Shown here one piece after another: positions 53,429 through 61,793 of a stretch of 64,000 nucleotides of DNA. Origin of the DNA: CAYZJV01 sp964482325. Its GTDB lineage: Bacteria; Spirochaetota; Spirochaetia; Sphaerochaetales; Sphaerochaetaceae. A program made the position numbers and the translations under genes. The notes below the pieces were generated by a model, which searched no databases, had not been told where the DNA came from, and worked only from the letters and a program-made list of their open reading frames with translations. Each line of letters starts with the position of its first letter. The stretch's first letter is position 1. The DNA lies in contig CAYZXD010000002.1 in the NCBI GenBank assembly GCA_964482325.1, positions 52,840 through 116,839 of the forward strand. The letters are read 5' to 3'.

Positions 53429-54609
53429 GTGAGGTTCAAATAGCTGCGGATAATCTCTGAACAGGCATTCCGGTTGAAACGTACGATACCCATTTCCCGC
53501 TGCGCATTCTCCGGAGAATCAGAAGCGTGAGCGGTGTTGACCATTACATCTCTTCCAAATTCTCTGCGGACTGTTCCTTCGGGAGCTTTCAACGGATCTG
53601 TTGGTCCAAGGACAGCTCTAATACGACCGGTAGCATTCTCTCCTTCATATACAAGAATCATACACTTAACCGTTCCCGGTTCGATCATCTCTTCCAATGG
53701 GCAGGAAGAGGGACGTCTTCCACTCATAAATTCTATGATCTGTTCGAATTGATCTTCGGCATAATCAACTCCGAAACTCTCAGAAAGTTTTGTCTCAGTA
53801 TCTTCATGTAATGAGATGCTTAATTCGATTTCCAGCAATTCTCGCGCTTTTTTTCCAAATACAGGGGCTAATTTTTGTTTCAAGGCATCCCGCACCGGGC
53901 CATAAAATTCGAGTGCCTCAGATATCGACATACGATGCACCTTGATACCCACAATACGTAATCCTGTACGACTGAACATATCAATGATTGTTCCCGGCTT
54001 AGAAGATGCAAATCTCCAGTTATCGGGCTTTATGATCACCAAAGTCCGTTGAATTTTCTCTGGATTCGGATAGACCATGTTTTCGATGATATTCGGTTGT
54101 TTGGGCAGCCATGAAGCGAGTAGTTTCAGAACCTTCTGCGCCGATTTCGGTGTGCGCGGTGAAAGTACTGCCGGTTCAAAATAGATTACTTTATCCGGAT
54201 CTGCTTCATCGACAATGAGATCAGCATACGTATCACGTATCGTCTCTCCGGTAAGTGATTCCACACCACGATTTTCCGGGTACAGAGCTCCACAGATATC
54301 ACTCAGTTTTTTACATGCCTGTTCTCCTCTGAATAAAAGAAGCAACGACCGGTGAGGCTTTCCTCCCGAGGGTCCCATGTTTTCCTCAACATAGGAGGCG
54401 AGAAGCGATGAAGCTCCTGAGTTGGCAGGATCGTGCTGTTCTCGAAGGATTGCTGCGTAGGCAGTAGTAAACTGCTCATCTGCAGCAAATATCTGTGCTC
54501 CGACGAGCTCAAGATCAAGCCGGCTGAGTAGACGGCTGATGACACCTCCGGTACGGCTCTTTGCGATGGTGTACGGAGTAACAATTACGTAGGAAAGAGA
54601 GTTTTGCAT
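53425..54609 (-). CDS. Tandem nucleoside-diphosphate-kinase-fold protein
   Basis: A 394-residue protein with two NDK-like domains. The second (about 200 to the end) has TLVIIKPDNW with the catalytic Lys, APEGTVRREFGRD, and VNTAHASDSPENAQRE with the phosphorylated His. The first (about 1-180) has YVIVTPYTIAKSRTGG, where the Lys is lost, GETIRDTYADL, and no active His. The ATG at 54609 follows AAGGAG. A normal NDK is about 150 residues, so this is an unusual double-length form, perhaps with a regulatory first half. Confidence 0.8.
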   Translation of the reverse strand: MQNSLSYVIVTPYTIAKSRTGGVISRLLSRLDLELVGAQIFAADEQFTTAYAAILREQHDPANSGASSLLASYVEENMGPSGGKPHRSLLLLFRGEQACKKLSDICGALYPENRGVESLTGETIRDTYADLIVDEADPDKVIYFEPAVLSPRTPKSAQKVLKLLASWLPKQPNIIENMVYPNPEKIQRTLVIIKPDNWRFASSKPGTIIDMFSRTGLRIVGIKVHRMSISEALEFYGPVRDALKQKLAPVFGKKARELLEIELSISLHEDTETKLSESFGVDYAEDQFEQIIEFMSGRRPSSCPLEEMIEPGTVKCMILVYEGENATGRIRAVLGPTDPLKAPEGTVRREFGRDVMVNTAHASDSPENAQREMGIVRFNRNACSEIIRSYLNLT

Positions 54610-54675
54610 GACTGATTCGCTCCTTGAATGGATGCCCTCATGATAAATCAGCTTATTCTTTTTGTCCATGCACAC

Positions 54676-55581
54676 TCATATGAATAATAGTATTGATCCG
54701 AAAACAGCAACGAACGTACCAGCTACTGCCCCCACCGAAACACGACGCTTCAATACGAATCGTTCAAGTGGTAATAGCATAACGGGGGTGAGTTGACTGA
54801 GCGTAGTGACCACTCCTACTGGAGCCATCTTTAAAGCCTGCAGATTGAGAATAATGCCAAGTACCGGGCCGACAATTGCTGCAGCAATTACCAGGCGCAA
54901 AGCACGATGCCCTGCTTTCCCTGAGAACCGTCTGAAATCATCAAAGAACGAGCTCCGAATCGAAGCAAAGGCAATAAGGGACAGCAGGCCGAAAACTAAC
55001 CGAACCACATTGGCCGAAACCGCAGGAATATCATCAGTCATTCCGGCTTCGGCAAGAACATATGAGATGGCCTGCGTGATTGCCCCACCAAGTGCAATAG
55101 CAATTCCAGTTCCGATAGAACGTTTGTTGCCGCTGATTCCTGCACCTCGATCAGCATATACTACCCATGCAACTCCGGTGAGGGTCACCAGCATGCCGGT
55201 AATTTGTAAAGGAGAGAGTATTTGGGAACCAAAAATACGGGCAAGAAGAGCACTGAATAACGGACTTGTAGTCATGATAACCATCGTCTGACGTGCTCCA
55301 ATACGTACAAAAGAGCTGAAAATAAAGAGGTCAGCCACACAAAACCCGAGTGCACCGGATATACCGATGAACAGATAGGCTCGAGCAGTCATGCCGATTG
55401 GGATGATTGTTCCTTCGAGGACCAGATGTACAATGAGCATCAGGGGAAGGGCAATCCAGAGTCGGATATGGGCGGTGGTGTTTGAGCTGACTTGTGCTCC
55501 TACATGTGCATAAATCAGAGAGTTTTGTGCCCAACACAGTGCAGTCACAATTGCAAGCAGCTGGCCGATTATTTGATCCAT
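54676..55581 (-). CDS. EamA/DMT-family transporter
   Basis: A 301-residue inner-membrane protein with ten hydrophobic segments in two EamA repeats; ALGFCVADLFIFSSFVRIGA and PVGVVTTLSQLTPVMLLP are typical family stretches. Substrate unknown. No ribosome site is clear before ATG 55581. It is separated from the NDK-like gene by 66 bases. Confidence 0.85.
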   Translation of the reverse strand: MDQIIGQLLAIVTALCWAQNSLIYAHVGAQVSSNTTAHIRLWIALPLMLIVHLVLEGTIIPIGMTARAYLFIGISGALGFCVADLFIFSSFVRIGARQTMVIMTTSPLFSALLARIFGSQILSPLQITGMLVTLTGVAWVVYADRGAGISGNKRSIGTGIAIALGGAITQAISYVLAEAGMTDDIPAVSANVVRLVFGLLSLIAFASIRSSFFDDFRRFSGKAGHRALRLVIAAAIVGPVLGIILNLQALKMAPVGVVTTLSQLTPVMLLPLERFVLKRRVSVGAVAGTFVAVFGSILLFI

Positions 55582-55695
55582 ATAGAAGAATATGTCAGAG
55601 AATGAGTGCGGTGTACAAGTATATGATTACGTTTTTTCTATTAACCGTGACCTAGATATGTTGCACAGAATACTCTTGCCTGTTTATATACAGGT

Positions 55696-57585
55696 ATGCA
55701 TAAGGACGAACAATTGCGTGTATACCGCTTTTATACCATCCTGATCAGGTCACTCATGGTTCCCCTCAGTAGATTTGTCGATCAGGATGCCCATGATGAG
55801 GCGGTAAGAGAACGCATCAGTACCCTCGCTTTTGATCCCGGATCTCCCCGATTCTTCCCCGACTGGTATGAAGATCGGAGAAATGAATATGCCGTATCAC
55901 AAGTGCTTACTGATCCAACTCGTATAAGAGCGTTCCGTCATACATACCAGCATCAGCTGACGAATGCACAGATACAGTTCTTGGACCATTTGTGTATAAA
56001 ACCGGCATTCTGGACATATGCTCACCTGCTCTTGAGCGATGATTTCCCTCTGGTTCGGATGCGTGTGGAAGATTTTTGTGATCATGACTTTCAGGTGTTT
56101 CATGAATTGACTGCTCCCGAAGAGGGCAGGTTGCTTCCTTTCCGTTTACAGCTGGTTTTCGATAATGGAATTTTTTATCAAACCATGGGGATACATCATG
56201 CATATGCACACCTTTATTCCGATGACCTACACTTCTTTCTCAATGGATTGAAACACTCGGTCATCCCAGTGTCGGAGGAATCGGTAAAAGATCCGGAAGA
56301 CAAGAAGCTCATAACAGAGGATCTTACCACCATTATCAAACAACGGTACGAAGATCTGCTCTTACTTGATGCGATCATGCTGCATAATGAGGCGTCAATT
56401 GCCGACGAATTTGTGGATATCATATTTGACGAATATGCAGTTGATGGGAGTTTCTCCATTGATAACCTGCCGGGGCGATGGAGTACCTATCATAAAAAAT
56501 CAGTACATGCAGCTGTATTTCAAGGACCAGATACCCAAATGCTGACCTGGGATATCCCTGATTGGATCAGGATTTCACATACTGTCTGGCAGGGTATCTG
56601 GAGTTTCCCTCAATACGCATTGAGTTTGCTGCTGTATGATACAGAACGTCAGGTTATTGCCATCATCGCAACGACTGAGATCGCCTGGCGTCTTACACTG
56701 TATCTTCTTGCTCAAGCCCAGGTCATTGACGAGATGGAAAAAAATGACCCGGATTGGATTGTATCACCTCATGTTCTTGCCGTATCAACCCAGATTCCAG
56801 CATTTCATTATCCTTGGCAGCATTGGATAAATCTGATGCCGAAACGGGGGCGTAAACATCTTGAAGATATCTACGCATTGGCAAAAGCTCGTATGCTGGT
56901 AAATGAATTTCTTGATGCTCAGGATTTTTCGTTGCGACTGAATCTTGATAAACGGTGCGAACGACTTGGTCTGGATCGGGAGCTGATTGAACAGATGATT
57001 CAGACCGTCTGTGCCTCAGCTGAAACGAAAGAGCCGGACGCTTCCTTTGAGGTTACTGCCATCGAAGGTGATTTTGCTCTGCATAATCTCCCGGTGTTGG
57101 ATGAACGGACGTTTGCGCTTCTCACTGATTCACTATCATCAAGTCGATTGTTCTCCATCAGATCCCGGCAGGCTTATCCATTATTTGAAAGCAGTACGGG
57201 TGGGATCTACCGTGATTCAGTGGACAGTGAACATCTCGCAGAACACATCGAAGATTTATTCTTTGTATTTTTTGATGAAATAGACACGATCCCGTTAATC
57301 ATGATGAATTATTTGTTTCTGTTATTTCACCATACGGGAAGATCCTGGACCTCAGTTCGTACCTATGGTTTGGAATTACTCAAGGTGCTTTATCCCTATT
57401 TGCAGGAAATTGGAGAAGATGACAGTGATGTTTTTATTACTCGTTTCAGTGATTTTGTCTACTCACGCTTGCAAAGTAGAGCACTGGTAGAGGTTTTGGA
57501 TCGTCCTTCTGCGAATCAACGGTTCTGGGGGACTTATCCTATCCGTCCTTCAAAACTTTTTACTACTTTGGTAAATAAAAATTAG
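55696..57585 (+). CDS. Large protein of unknown function
   Basis: A 629-residue protein, apparently soluble with no signal peptide or clear membrane segment, and no recognised domain. It is rich in aromatic and acidic residues. Patches such as GIHHAYAHLY and IMLHNEASIADEFVDIIFDEY are helical-looking. No nucleotide-binding loop or catalytic motif was found. It is monocistronic-looking, with a gap of 114 bases upstream and no good ribosome site before the ATG. Possibly lineage-specific to these spirochetes. Confidence 0.75.
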   Translation: MHKDEQLRVYRFYTILIRSLMVPLSRFVDQDAHDEAVRERISTLAFDPGSPRFFPDWYEDRRNEYAVSQVLTDPTRIRAFRHTYQHQLTNAQIQFLDHLCIKPAFWTYAHLLLSDDFPLVRMRVEDFCDHDFQVFHELTAPEEGRLLPFRLQLVFDNGIFYQTMGIHHAYAHLYSDDLHFFLNGLKHSVIPVSEESVKDPEDKKLITEDLTTIIKQRYEDLLLLDAIMLHNEASIADEFVDIIFDEYAVDGSFSIDNLPGRWSTYHKKSVHAAVFQGPDTQMLTWDIPDWIRISHTVWQGIWSFPQYALSLLLYDTERQVIAIIATTEIAWRLTLYLLAQAQVIDEMEKNDPDWIVSPHVLAVSTQIPAFHYPWQHWINLMPKRGRKHLEDIYALAKARMLVNEFLDAQDFSLRLNLDKRCERLGLDRELIEQMIQTVCASAETKEPDASFEVTAIEGDFALHNLPVLDERTFALLTDSLSSSRLFSIRSRQAYPLFESSTGGIYRDSVDSEHLAEHIEDLFFVFFDEIDTIPLIMMNYLFLLFHHTGRSWTSVRTYGLELLKVLYPYLQEIGEDDSDVFITRFSDFVYSRLQSRALVEVLDRPSANQRFWGTYPIRPSKLFTTLVNKN

Positions 57586-57648
57586 TTTATTTTTTTCAAA
57601 TCATCCCGTACCATTTCTGTATCAGCACATGGAAGGAGGCTCTCTGGC

Positions 57649-58227
57649 ATGTTTGACACAGGTAGAGATTGGATCTGGTATCACGAACCAAAGCACCAGT
57701 GGCATGGCACTGAACTGCACGTAGCAACTCAGGGTGAAACTGATTTCTGGCAGGGGACTCATTATGGATTCAGACGCGATAATGGACATTGTCTCCTGAC
57801 CAATGTCGAACAAGATTTCTTGTTAAGTGCCCGAGTGACCACCCATGCACATAAAAAGTATGATCAGGGGGGAGTCCTTGTTCGTCTTGATGCTGAAAAT
57901 TGGCTCAAGGCTGCCGTCGAAGCTGAATCCAAGTCGGTAAGCAAACTAGGATCGGTCGTGACTAATTCGGGTTATAGTGACTGGGCCTCCGTAGATATTG
58001 ATGCTGAAGTTAATGTGATGTGGTACCGTGTACAAAGCAAGGGTGCTGATGTGTTGTTGGAATGTTCTGAGAATGGAAAAGAGTGGCATCAGATGCGAAT
58101 AGCTCACCTGCATCTATTTCACGGCTCCCTAGCGGTAGGGATATTTGCCTGTTCTCCAGCTGAAGGGAATGGGTGTACGGTAGTCTTCGATAATGTCTTT
58201 CTTGGCCCTTCTCAATGGATAGATTGA
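57649..58227 (+). CDS. DUF1349-family protein (concanavalin-like fold)
   Basis: A 192-residue protein of the DUF1349/regulation-of-enolase-1 family. Its key block is KYDQGGVLVRLDAENWLKAAVE, and later EWHQMRIAHL, both expected in the beta-sandwich. It may bind or process a carbohydrate; the enzymatic role is not established. AAGGAGG precedes the ATG. The GTACACGGTAC element lies inside the gene at 58023 and encodes part of VMWYRVQSKG. Confidence 0.82.
   Translation: MFDTGRDWIWYHEPKHQWHGTELHVATQGETDFWQGTHYGFRRDNGHCLLTNVEQDFLLSARVTTHAHKKYDQGGVLVRLDAENWLKAAVEAESKSVSKLGSVVTNSGYSDWASVDIDAEVNVMWYRVQSKGADVLLECSENGKEWHQMRIAHLHLFHGSLAVGIFACSPAEGNGCTVVFDNVFLGPSQWID
58023..58033 (-). repeat. GTACACGGTAC element (copy 8)
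   Basis: An exact minus-strand core followed by CACA, inside the DUF1349 gene. With copy 1, one of two internal copies. Confidence 0.6.
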
Positions 58228-58295
58228 GTCAAATACGGCGGGTATAATTGACCTGAGGGATTGTCAAAAAGGTGTAGGTATTCTAGGGTGTCTGC

Positions 58296-58946
58296 ATGCA
58301 TCACATCTGGTTGTTTGATCTTGACGGCACACTCATTGACACCTCTCCGGGGATATTTTCTACCGCCAACTATACGCTGAGACAACTGGGTTTCGAGGAG
58401 TTGTCTTCTACACAGCTGAGAAAGTTTGTGGGGCCACCCCTAGCTGCCTGTTTCCGCATAGCCTGTGGGCTTGACCAGGATCTTGTCCCGCGTGCGTGTC
58501 AAATTTATCGATCTGAATACGATCGAAGTCACGCATTACAACAAGCTCAGGTATACGAGGGAATCGTCCCACTGCTTGAGATGCTGCAACAACGCGGCAT
58601 ACTACTCGGTGTTGCAACCTTGAAGTTGCAATCACTGGCAGAAGAGATGCTCACGTATTTTAATCTACGTCCCTGGTTTCACATCATATCAGGAGCGGAT
58701 GGAGCGGGAAAACTTACCAAAGCTGATATTATTGTTCGTGCTCTCGAGCAACTGCCCCCTACCGATCGGGAGCGGGTATTGATGGTAGGTGATACACCCC
58801 ATGATCTGGATGGGGCTTTGCAGACCCATGTGGACTTTGTTGGAGTCACCTGGGGCTTTGGGTATACACCAAGCCATCCGGTTCCGGAACAACTGCACGT
58901 GCTTGGTTCAGTTAATACCCCATCAGAACTGTTTTCTTACCGATAA
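58296..58946 (+). CDS. HAD-family hydrolase (phosphoglycolate-phosphatase-like)
   Basis: A 216-residue HAD phosphatase. Motif I is LFDLDGTLIDTS with the nucleophile Asp, the cap domain is helical, motif III is a Lys near GAGKLTKADI, and motif IV is VLMVGDTPHDLDGA. It hydrolyses a small phosphate ester in the cytoplasm; Gph-like activity is the default guess. The last 10 bases overlap the convergent gamma-carbonic-anhydrase-like gene. Confidence 0.88.
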   Translation: MHHIWLFDLDGTLIDTSPGIFSTANYTLRQLGFEELSSTQLRKFVGPPLAACFRIACGLDQDLVPRACQIYRSEYDRSHALQQAQVYEGIVPLLEMLQQRGILLGVATLKLQSLAEEMLTYFNLRPWFHIISGADGAGKLTKADIIVRALEQLPPTDRERVLMVGDTPHDLDGALQTHVDFVGVTWGFGYTPSHPVPEQLHVLGSVNTPSELFSYR

Positions 58947-59437
58947 TGGCGTCCCTTTTCAATATACCCGAGTGTATTTTCCCGTATTCCTCTGACTTCT
59001 TCCTCGGTGAGTGTACGGATGACGCGGGCAGGGGATCCGACAATCAGTGATCGTGGGGGGAACTGCTTGCGAGGTGAGACCAGAGCGCCTGCTGCGACGA
59101 GGCACTCTTCACCGATCACTGCTTCATCAAGAATAATGGCTCCCATTCCGATTAATGCATGATCGTTGATCGTACAAGCATGAATAATTGCACTGTGTCC
59201 AACAGTGACGTAATTACCAATGTGTGTCGGCATACCTGCGTTGACATGAACTACCGTATTATCCTGGATGTTTGTTCCCCTACCAATGGAGATAGGGGCC
59301 ATATCTCCACGAATGGTGACATTGAACCAGATGGTTGTCTCTTCTGCTAGTGTCACTGCACCGATGATATCAGCACTTGGCGCGATATATAAGGCATTAC
59401 TGGTTTCCGGTTGTGTATTATCATATGCAAGGATCAT
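58937..59437 (-). CDS. Gamma-carbonic-anhydrase-family hexapeptide protein
   Basis: A 166-residue left-handed beta-helix protein. Metal-binding histidines are in DNTVVHVNAG and VGHSAIIHACTI, as in gamma carbonic anhydrases; NVTIRGDMAPISIGRG supplies the conserved Arg/Asp of the trimer. Activity is often untested in this family. AGAGGTACC precedes the ATG. Confidence 0.88.
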   Translation of the reverse strand: MILAYDNTQPETSNALYIAPSADIIGAVTLAEETTIWFNVTIRGDMAPISIGRGTNIQDNTVVHVNAGMPTHIGNYVTVGHSAIIHACTINDHALIGMGAIILDEAVIGEECLVAAGALVSPRKQFPPRSLIVGSPARVIRTLTEEEVRGIRENTLGYIEKGRHYR

Positions 59438-59521
59438 AAGGTACCTCTAGGCAAACCTTATCGTGAGTACTGGATTTTGACAACAGTATCATGTAGTGTT
59501 TAACACTTTTTCTAGCTTTAG

Positions 59522-59532
59522 GTACACGGTAC
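59522..59532 (+). repeat. GTACACGGTAC element (copy 9)
   Basis: An exact core followed by TGAT, in the divergent gap between the gamma-carbonic-anhydrase-like and coiled-coil genes. Confidence 0.65.
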
Positions 59533-59564
59533 TGATATACTCTTTTCTGTAGGAGAGAGCTGGC

Positions 59565-59849
59565 ATGACGTTGCGAGATATGAGAAAGCATTCGGTAGAG
59601 AAGATGGAAGCTGAAATTGAAAGACTTGAACATGCGCTTCAAAGTATGCGGTCACATCATGATGCACTGCAACAATCGCTATTTGATGTTTGTAAGAAAC
59701 TGAAAGGAGCCCCGGATTCAAAAACTTTGATCCAGAAAACTGAAGTACTGAAAAAACAGCTGTCTGACTCCATGGTTGATATCCATCATCTTGATGCACG
59801 TATCAGTAAAATTCGACATCGAGCCGATCGTCTGCGATTGCATCATTAG
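59565..59849 (+). CDS. Small coiled-coil protein
   Basis: A 94-residue, highly charged, mostly helical protein with heptad-like spacing throughout, no signal and no membrane segment. Function unknown. GGAGAGAG precedes the ATG. It is likely expressed from its own promoter in the gap that contains the GTACACGGTAC element. Confidence 0.65.
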   Translation: MTLRDMRKHSVEKMEAEIERLEHALQSMRSHHDALQQSLFDVCKKLKGAPDSKTLIQKTEVLKKQLSDSMVDIHHLDARISKIRHRADRLRLHH

Positions 59850-59911
59850 ATTTTGCAGAAACAACAAAATCTATCCAGAGGTAACTGTTTGAGTACTTCA
59901 TGTCTGCTATT

Positions 59912-59936
59912 GGACAAATTATGATACACTTTGTCC
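59912..59936. promoter_or_regulatory. GGACAAA/TTTGTCC inverted repeat
   Basis: Arms GGACAAA (59912-59918) and TTTGTCC (59930-59936) around 11 bases, 38 bases before the TTG at 59974. It shares GGACAAATTAT with the reverse complement of the site at 45163. A common regulator is possible. Confidence 0.4.
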
Positions 59937-59973
59937 GTTTCATCAGTGCACCAGCATGGATAGGAGGGTAGCC

Positions 59974-60372
59974 TTGAATGCCATAAATCGCATCGAACTA
60001 GCAAAGATGTTCTCCCTTCTCGGGGTATCCCTGAGGACTGTATTTCCCGATCCTCAGGAGAATCTTGCTTTGTACCACGGGCATACATGGAAGATGGTAA
60101 ACCATAAACATGAACCATGTGTCCATGCAATTCCCCAGGGGGATCAGTTTGTAGATTCATTCTGGGAGCAATGGTTTCTCACCTCAGAAGGGGAGGTGGT
60201 CCATCGGGTTCTTTTCAATGAAGAACCATTGCTGCCCTATCATGATACGCTGGTGCTCACTTTCGACCGTGATGAAGTGCACCCCTCTGTGTCTCTTGGG
60301 CATCTCTGGTATGTTATGGAGAATACCTCCCTATTAGCCTGGGGTGTGCAATCACTTCTACATCGTATGTGA
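59974..60372 (+). CDS. Hypothetical protein
   Basis: About 132 residues, soluble, without a recognised domain. TTG 59974 is chosen because AGGAGGG lies just upstream; an ATG at 59956 would put the ribosome site inside the gene. The composition is rich in His and Trp (HGHTWKMVNHKHEPCVH), which could bind metal. It is followed by uridine kinase 68 bases away. Confidence 0.6.
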   Translation: MNAINRIELAKMFSLLGVSLRTVFPDPQENLALYHGHTWKMVNHKHEPCVHAIPQGDQFVDSFWEQWFLTSEGEVVHRVLFNEEPLLPYHDTLVLTFDRDEVHPSVSLGHLWYVMENTSLLAWGVQSLLHRM

Positions 60373-60440
60373 AGTCTTCCCGATCCTCTTGCGTTCACGT
60401 TCCGTAGTCGCTACTATGATGTGAAATTGGGAGAATACAC

Positions 60441-61055
60441 ATGGATGTGAAGATTATCGGTATCACCGGTGGTTCTGGTTCTGGGAAGTCAACCATTGTA
60501 CGTAAAATCAGTGAGGTCATCAGTGACTTCGTTTTTATACCACAGGATAATTATTATCACTCTGCTGAGTACATCAGCAATGAGAATATCACGGCCTATA
60601 ACTTCGACCATCCCGATGCTTTTGATACACCGTTATTGTATGAACAACTGAGTGCGTTAAAATCAGGCGAATCAATTGAGATGCCTCAATATGATTTCGT
60701 CCATCACCGAAGAAAGGACGGCCGGGTTCATGTTGACCCGCGCCCCCTAGTAATTATTGAAGGCCTCATGGTCCTGTATGATAAGGAGATTCGTGACCTG
60801 CTTGATTTGAAATTGTACGTAGATACTCCCGATGATATCCGATTCATCCGACGATTGCATCGTGATATGAATGAGCGTGGGCGAACCGTCGATTCTGTGG
60901 TGCGCCAATATCTCGAAGTCGTCCGCCCTGGACATTTCAATTTCATTGAACCGACAAAGGAGTATGCCGATATCGTTATTCCCGAAGGTGGTCATAACGA
61001 AAATGCACTACGCGTATTGATAACATTCGTGAAAGATATTGTGCAGGAAAAGTGA
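60441..61055 (+). CDS. udk: Uridine kinase
   Basis: A 204-residue P-loop kinase of normal length. Walker A is GITGGSGSGKST near residues 7-18, FIPQDNYYHS is the substrate-side motif, NFDHPDAFD follows, and HHRRKDGR lies before the lid. It phosphorylates uridine and cytidine in pyrimidine salvage. AGAATA before the ATG is a weak ribosome site. Confidence 0.93.
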   Translation: MDVKIIGITGGSGSGKSTIVRKISEVISDFVFIPQDNYYHSAEYISNENITAYNFDHPDAFDTPLLYEQLSALKSGESIEMPQYDFVHHRRKDGRVHVDPRPLVIIEGLMVLYDKEIRDLLDLKLYVDTPDDIRFIRRLHRDMNERGRTVDSVVRQYLEVVRPGHFNFIEPTKEYADIVIPEGGHNENALRVLITFVKDIVQEK

Positions 61056-61061
61056 CGATAT

Positions 61062-61373
61062 TCAGGATGATCGCCTGCGTTTCCGAAAGATCGTATAGGG
61101 TGTCTTGATTGCCTTGCAACTGAATGTATCGGGTACCGGATCAGGACCCCCATAGAAAAACGTATGATGACAGCGGGCTATACGGGCCAGTCCAAGAGCG
61201 ACTCCTTTACCTATGCCGTGCCGACGGACCGATTGTACCATATAGGTAGAGCAACTTGGGGTGTAAATGCATGATGGCGGAAGCCATGGTGATACGATCA
61301 ACCGATACAAATGAGTCGGTAGTAATACAATTTCGCGAATAATCGCTTTTATCGTAATCCGCTGCTTTTTCAT
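61062..61373 (-). CDS. yidD: Membrane protein insertion efficiency factor YidD
   Basis: A 103-residue YidD-like protein. The family core YRLIVSPWLPPSCIYTPSCSTY and HTFFYGGPDPVP are present. It is thought to assist YidC in membrane protein insertion, at the inner membrane. The ATG at 61373 is preferred over a TTG at 61409; neither has a good ribosome site. The usual neighbours (rpmH, rnpA, yidC) are not here. Confidence 0.85.
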   Translation of the reverse strand: MKKQRITIKAIIREIVLLPTHLYRLIVSPWLPPSCIYTPSCSTYMVQSVRRHGIGKGVALGLARIARCHHTFFYGGPDPVPDTFSCKAIKTPYTIFRKRRRSS

Positions 61374-61508
61374 AAGAATGAGTGTAAGATATCCGAGAAG
61401 TCTTGACAATATCGATGAATATCGGGTATGCAGTCTTTGACGAAAGTTCTCTGATCTGATACAGTAAAGGCTCAGATTCTGAGTAGAAGATAATGGAGGG
61501 ATACCTAT

Positions 61509-61679
61509 ATGGCAGGAGCTATTTCCAAGAACGCCCGTCGTGGCGGAGAGAAAGTATTAACCAGTCGCTGGGGTGGTGTTATCAAGATGAAGTCCGTATT
61601 TGAAAACGGAAAGCTTCGTCATGTCGCCTACTGCGAAAAAAGCGGTAATACTGCACGCAAGCCGAAAGATCTCATGTAA
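61509..61679 (+). CDS. Small basic protein of 56 residues
   Basis: Encodes a 56-residue protein starting MAGAISKNARRGGEK, Lys/Arg/Gly-rich with one Cys, ending KPKDLM. GGAGGG lies eight bases before the ATG and a terminator follows, so expression is likely. The sequence suggests nucleic-acid or ribosome binding, but no family is recognised. Confidence 0.7.
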   Translation: MAGAISKNARRGGEKVLTSRWGGVIKMKSVFENGKLRHVAYCEKSGNTARKPKDLM

Positions 61680-61701
61680 TCGATCTTTTGTTGCCTACTA
61701 G

Positions 61702-61729
61702 CCTGTACACATGTTGTGCAGGTTTTTTT
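61702..61729 (+). terminator. Intrinsic terminator
   Basis: CCTGTACA (from 61702) pairs with TGTGCAGG (to 61722) with one T-G pair, followed by seven T (61723-61729). It ends the small basic protein transcript. Confidence 0.85.
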
Positions 61730-61793
61730 ATGTCCCACCCCTTGTCTCATATCTGATGAGAGGGTACCTTTCTTTTAGAGGGGGCAGCATAGC

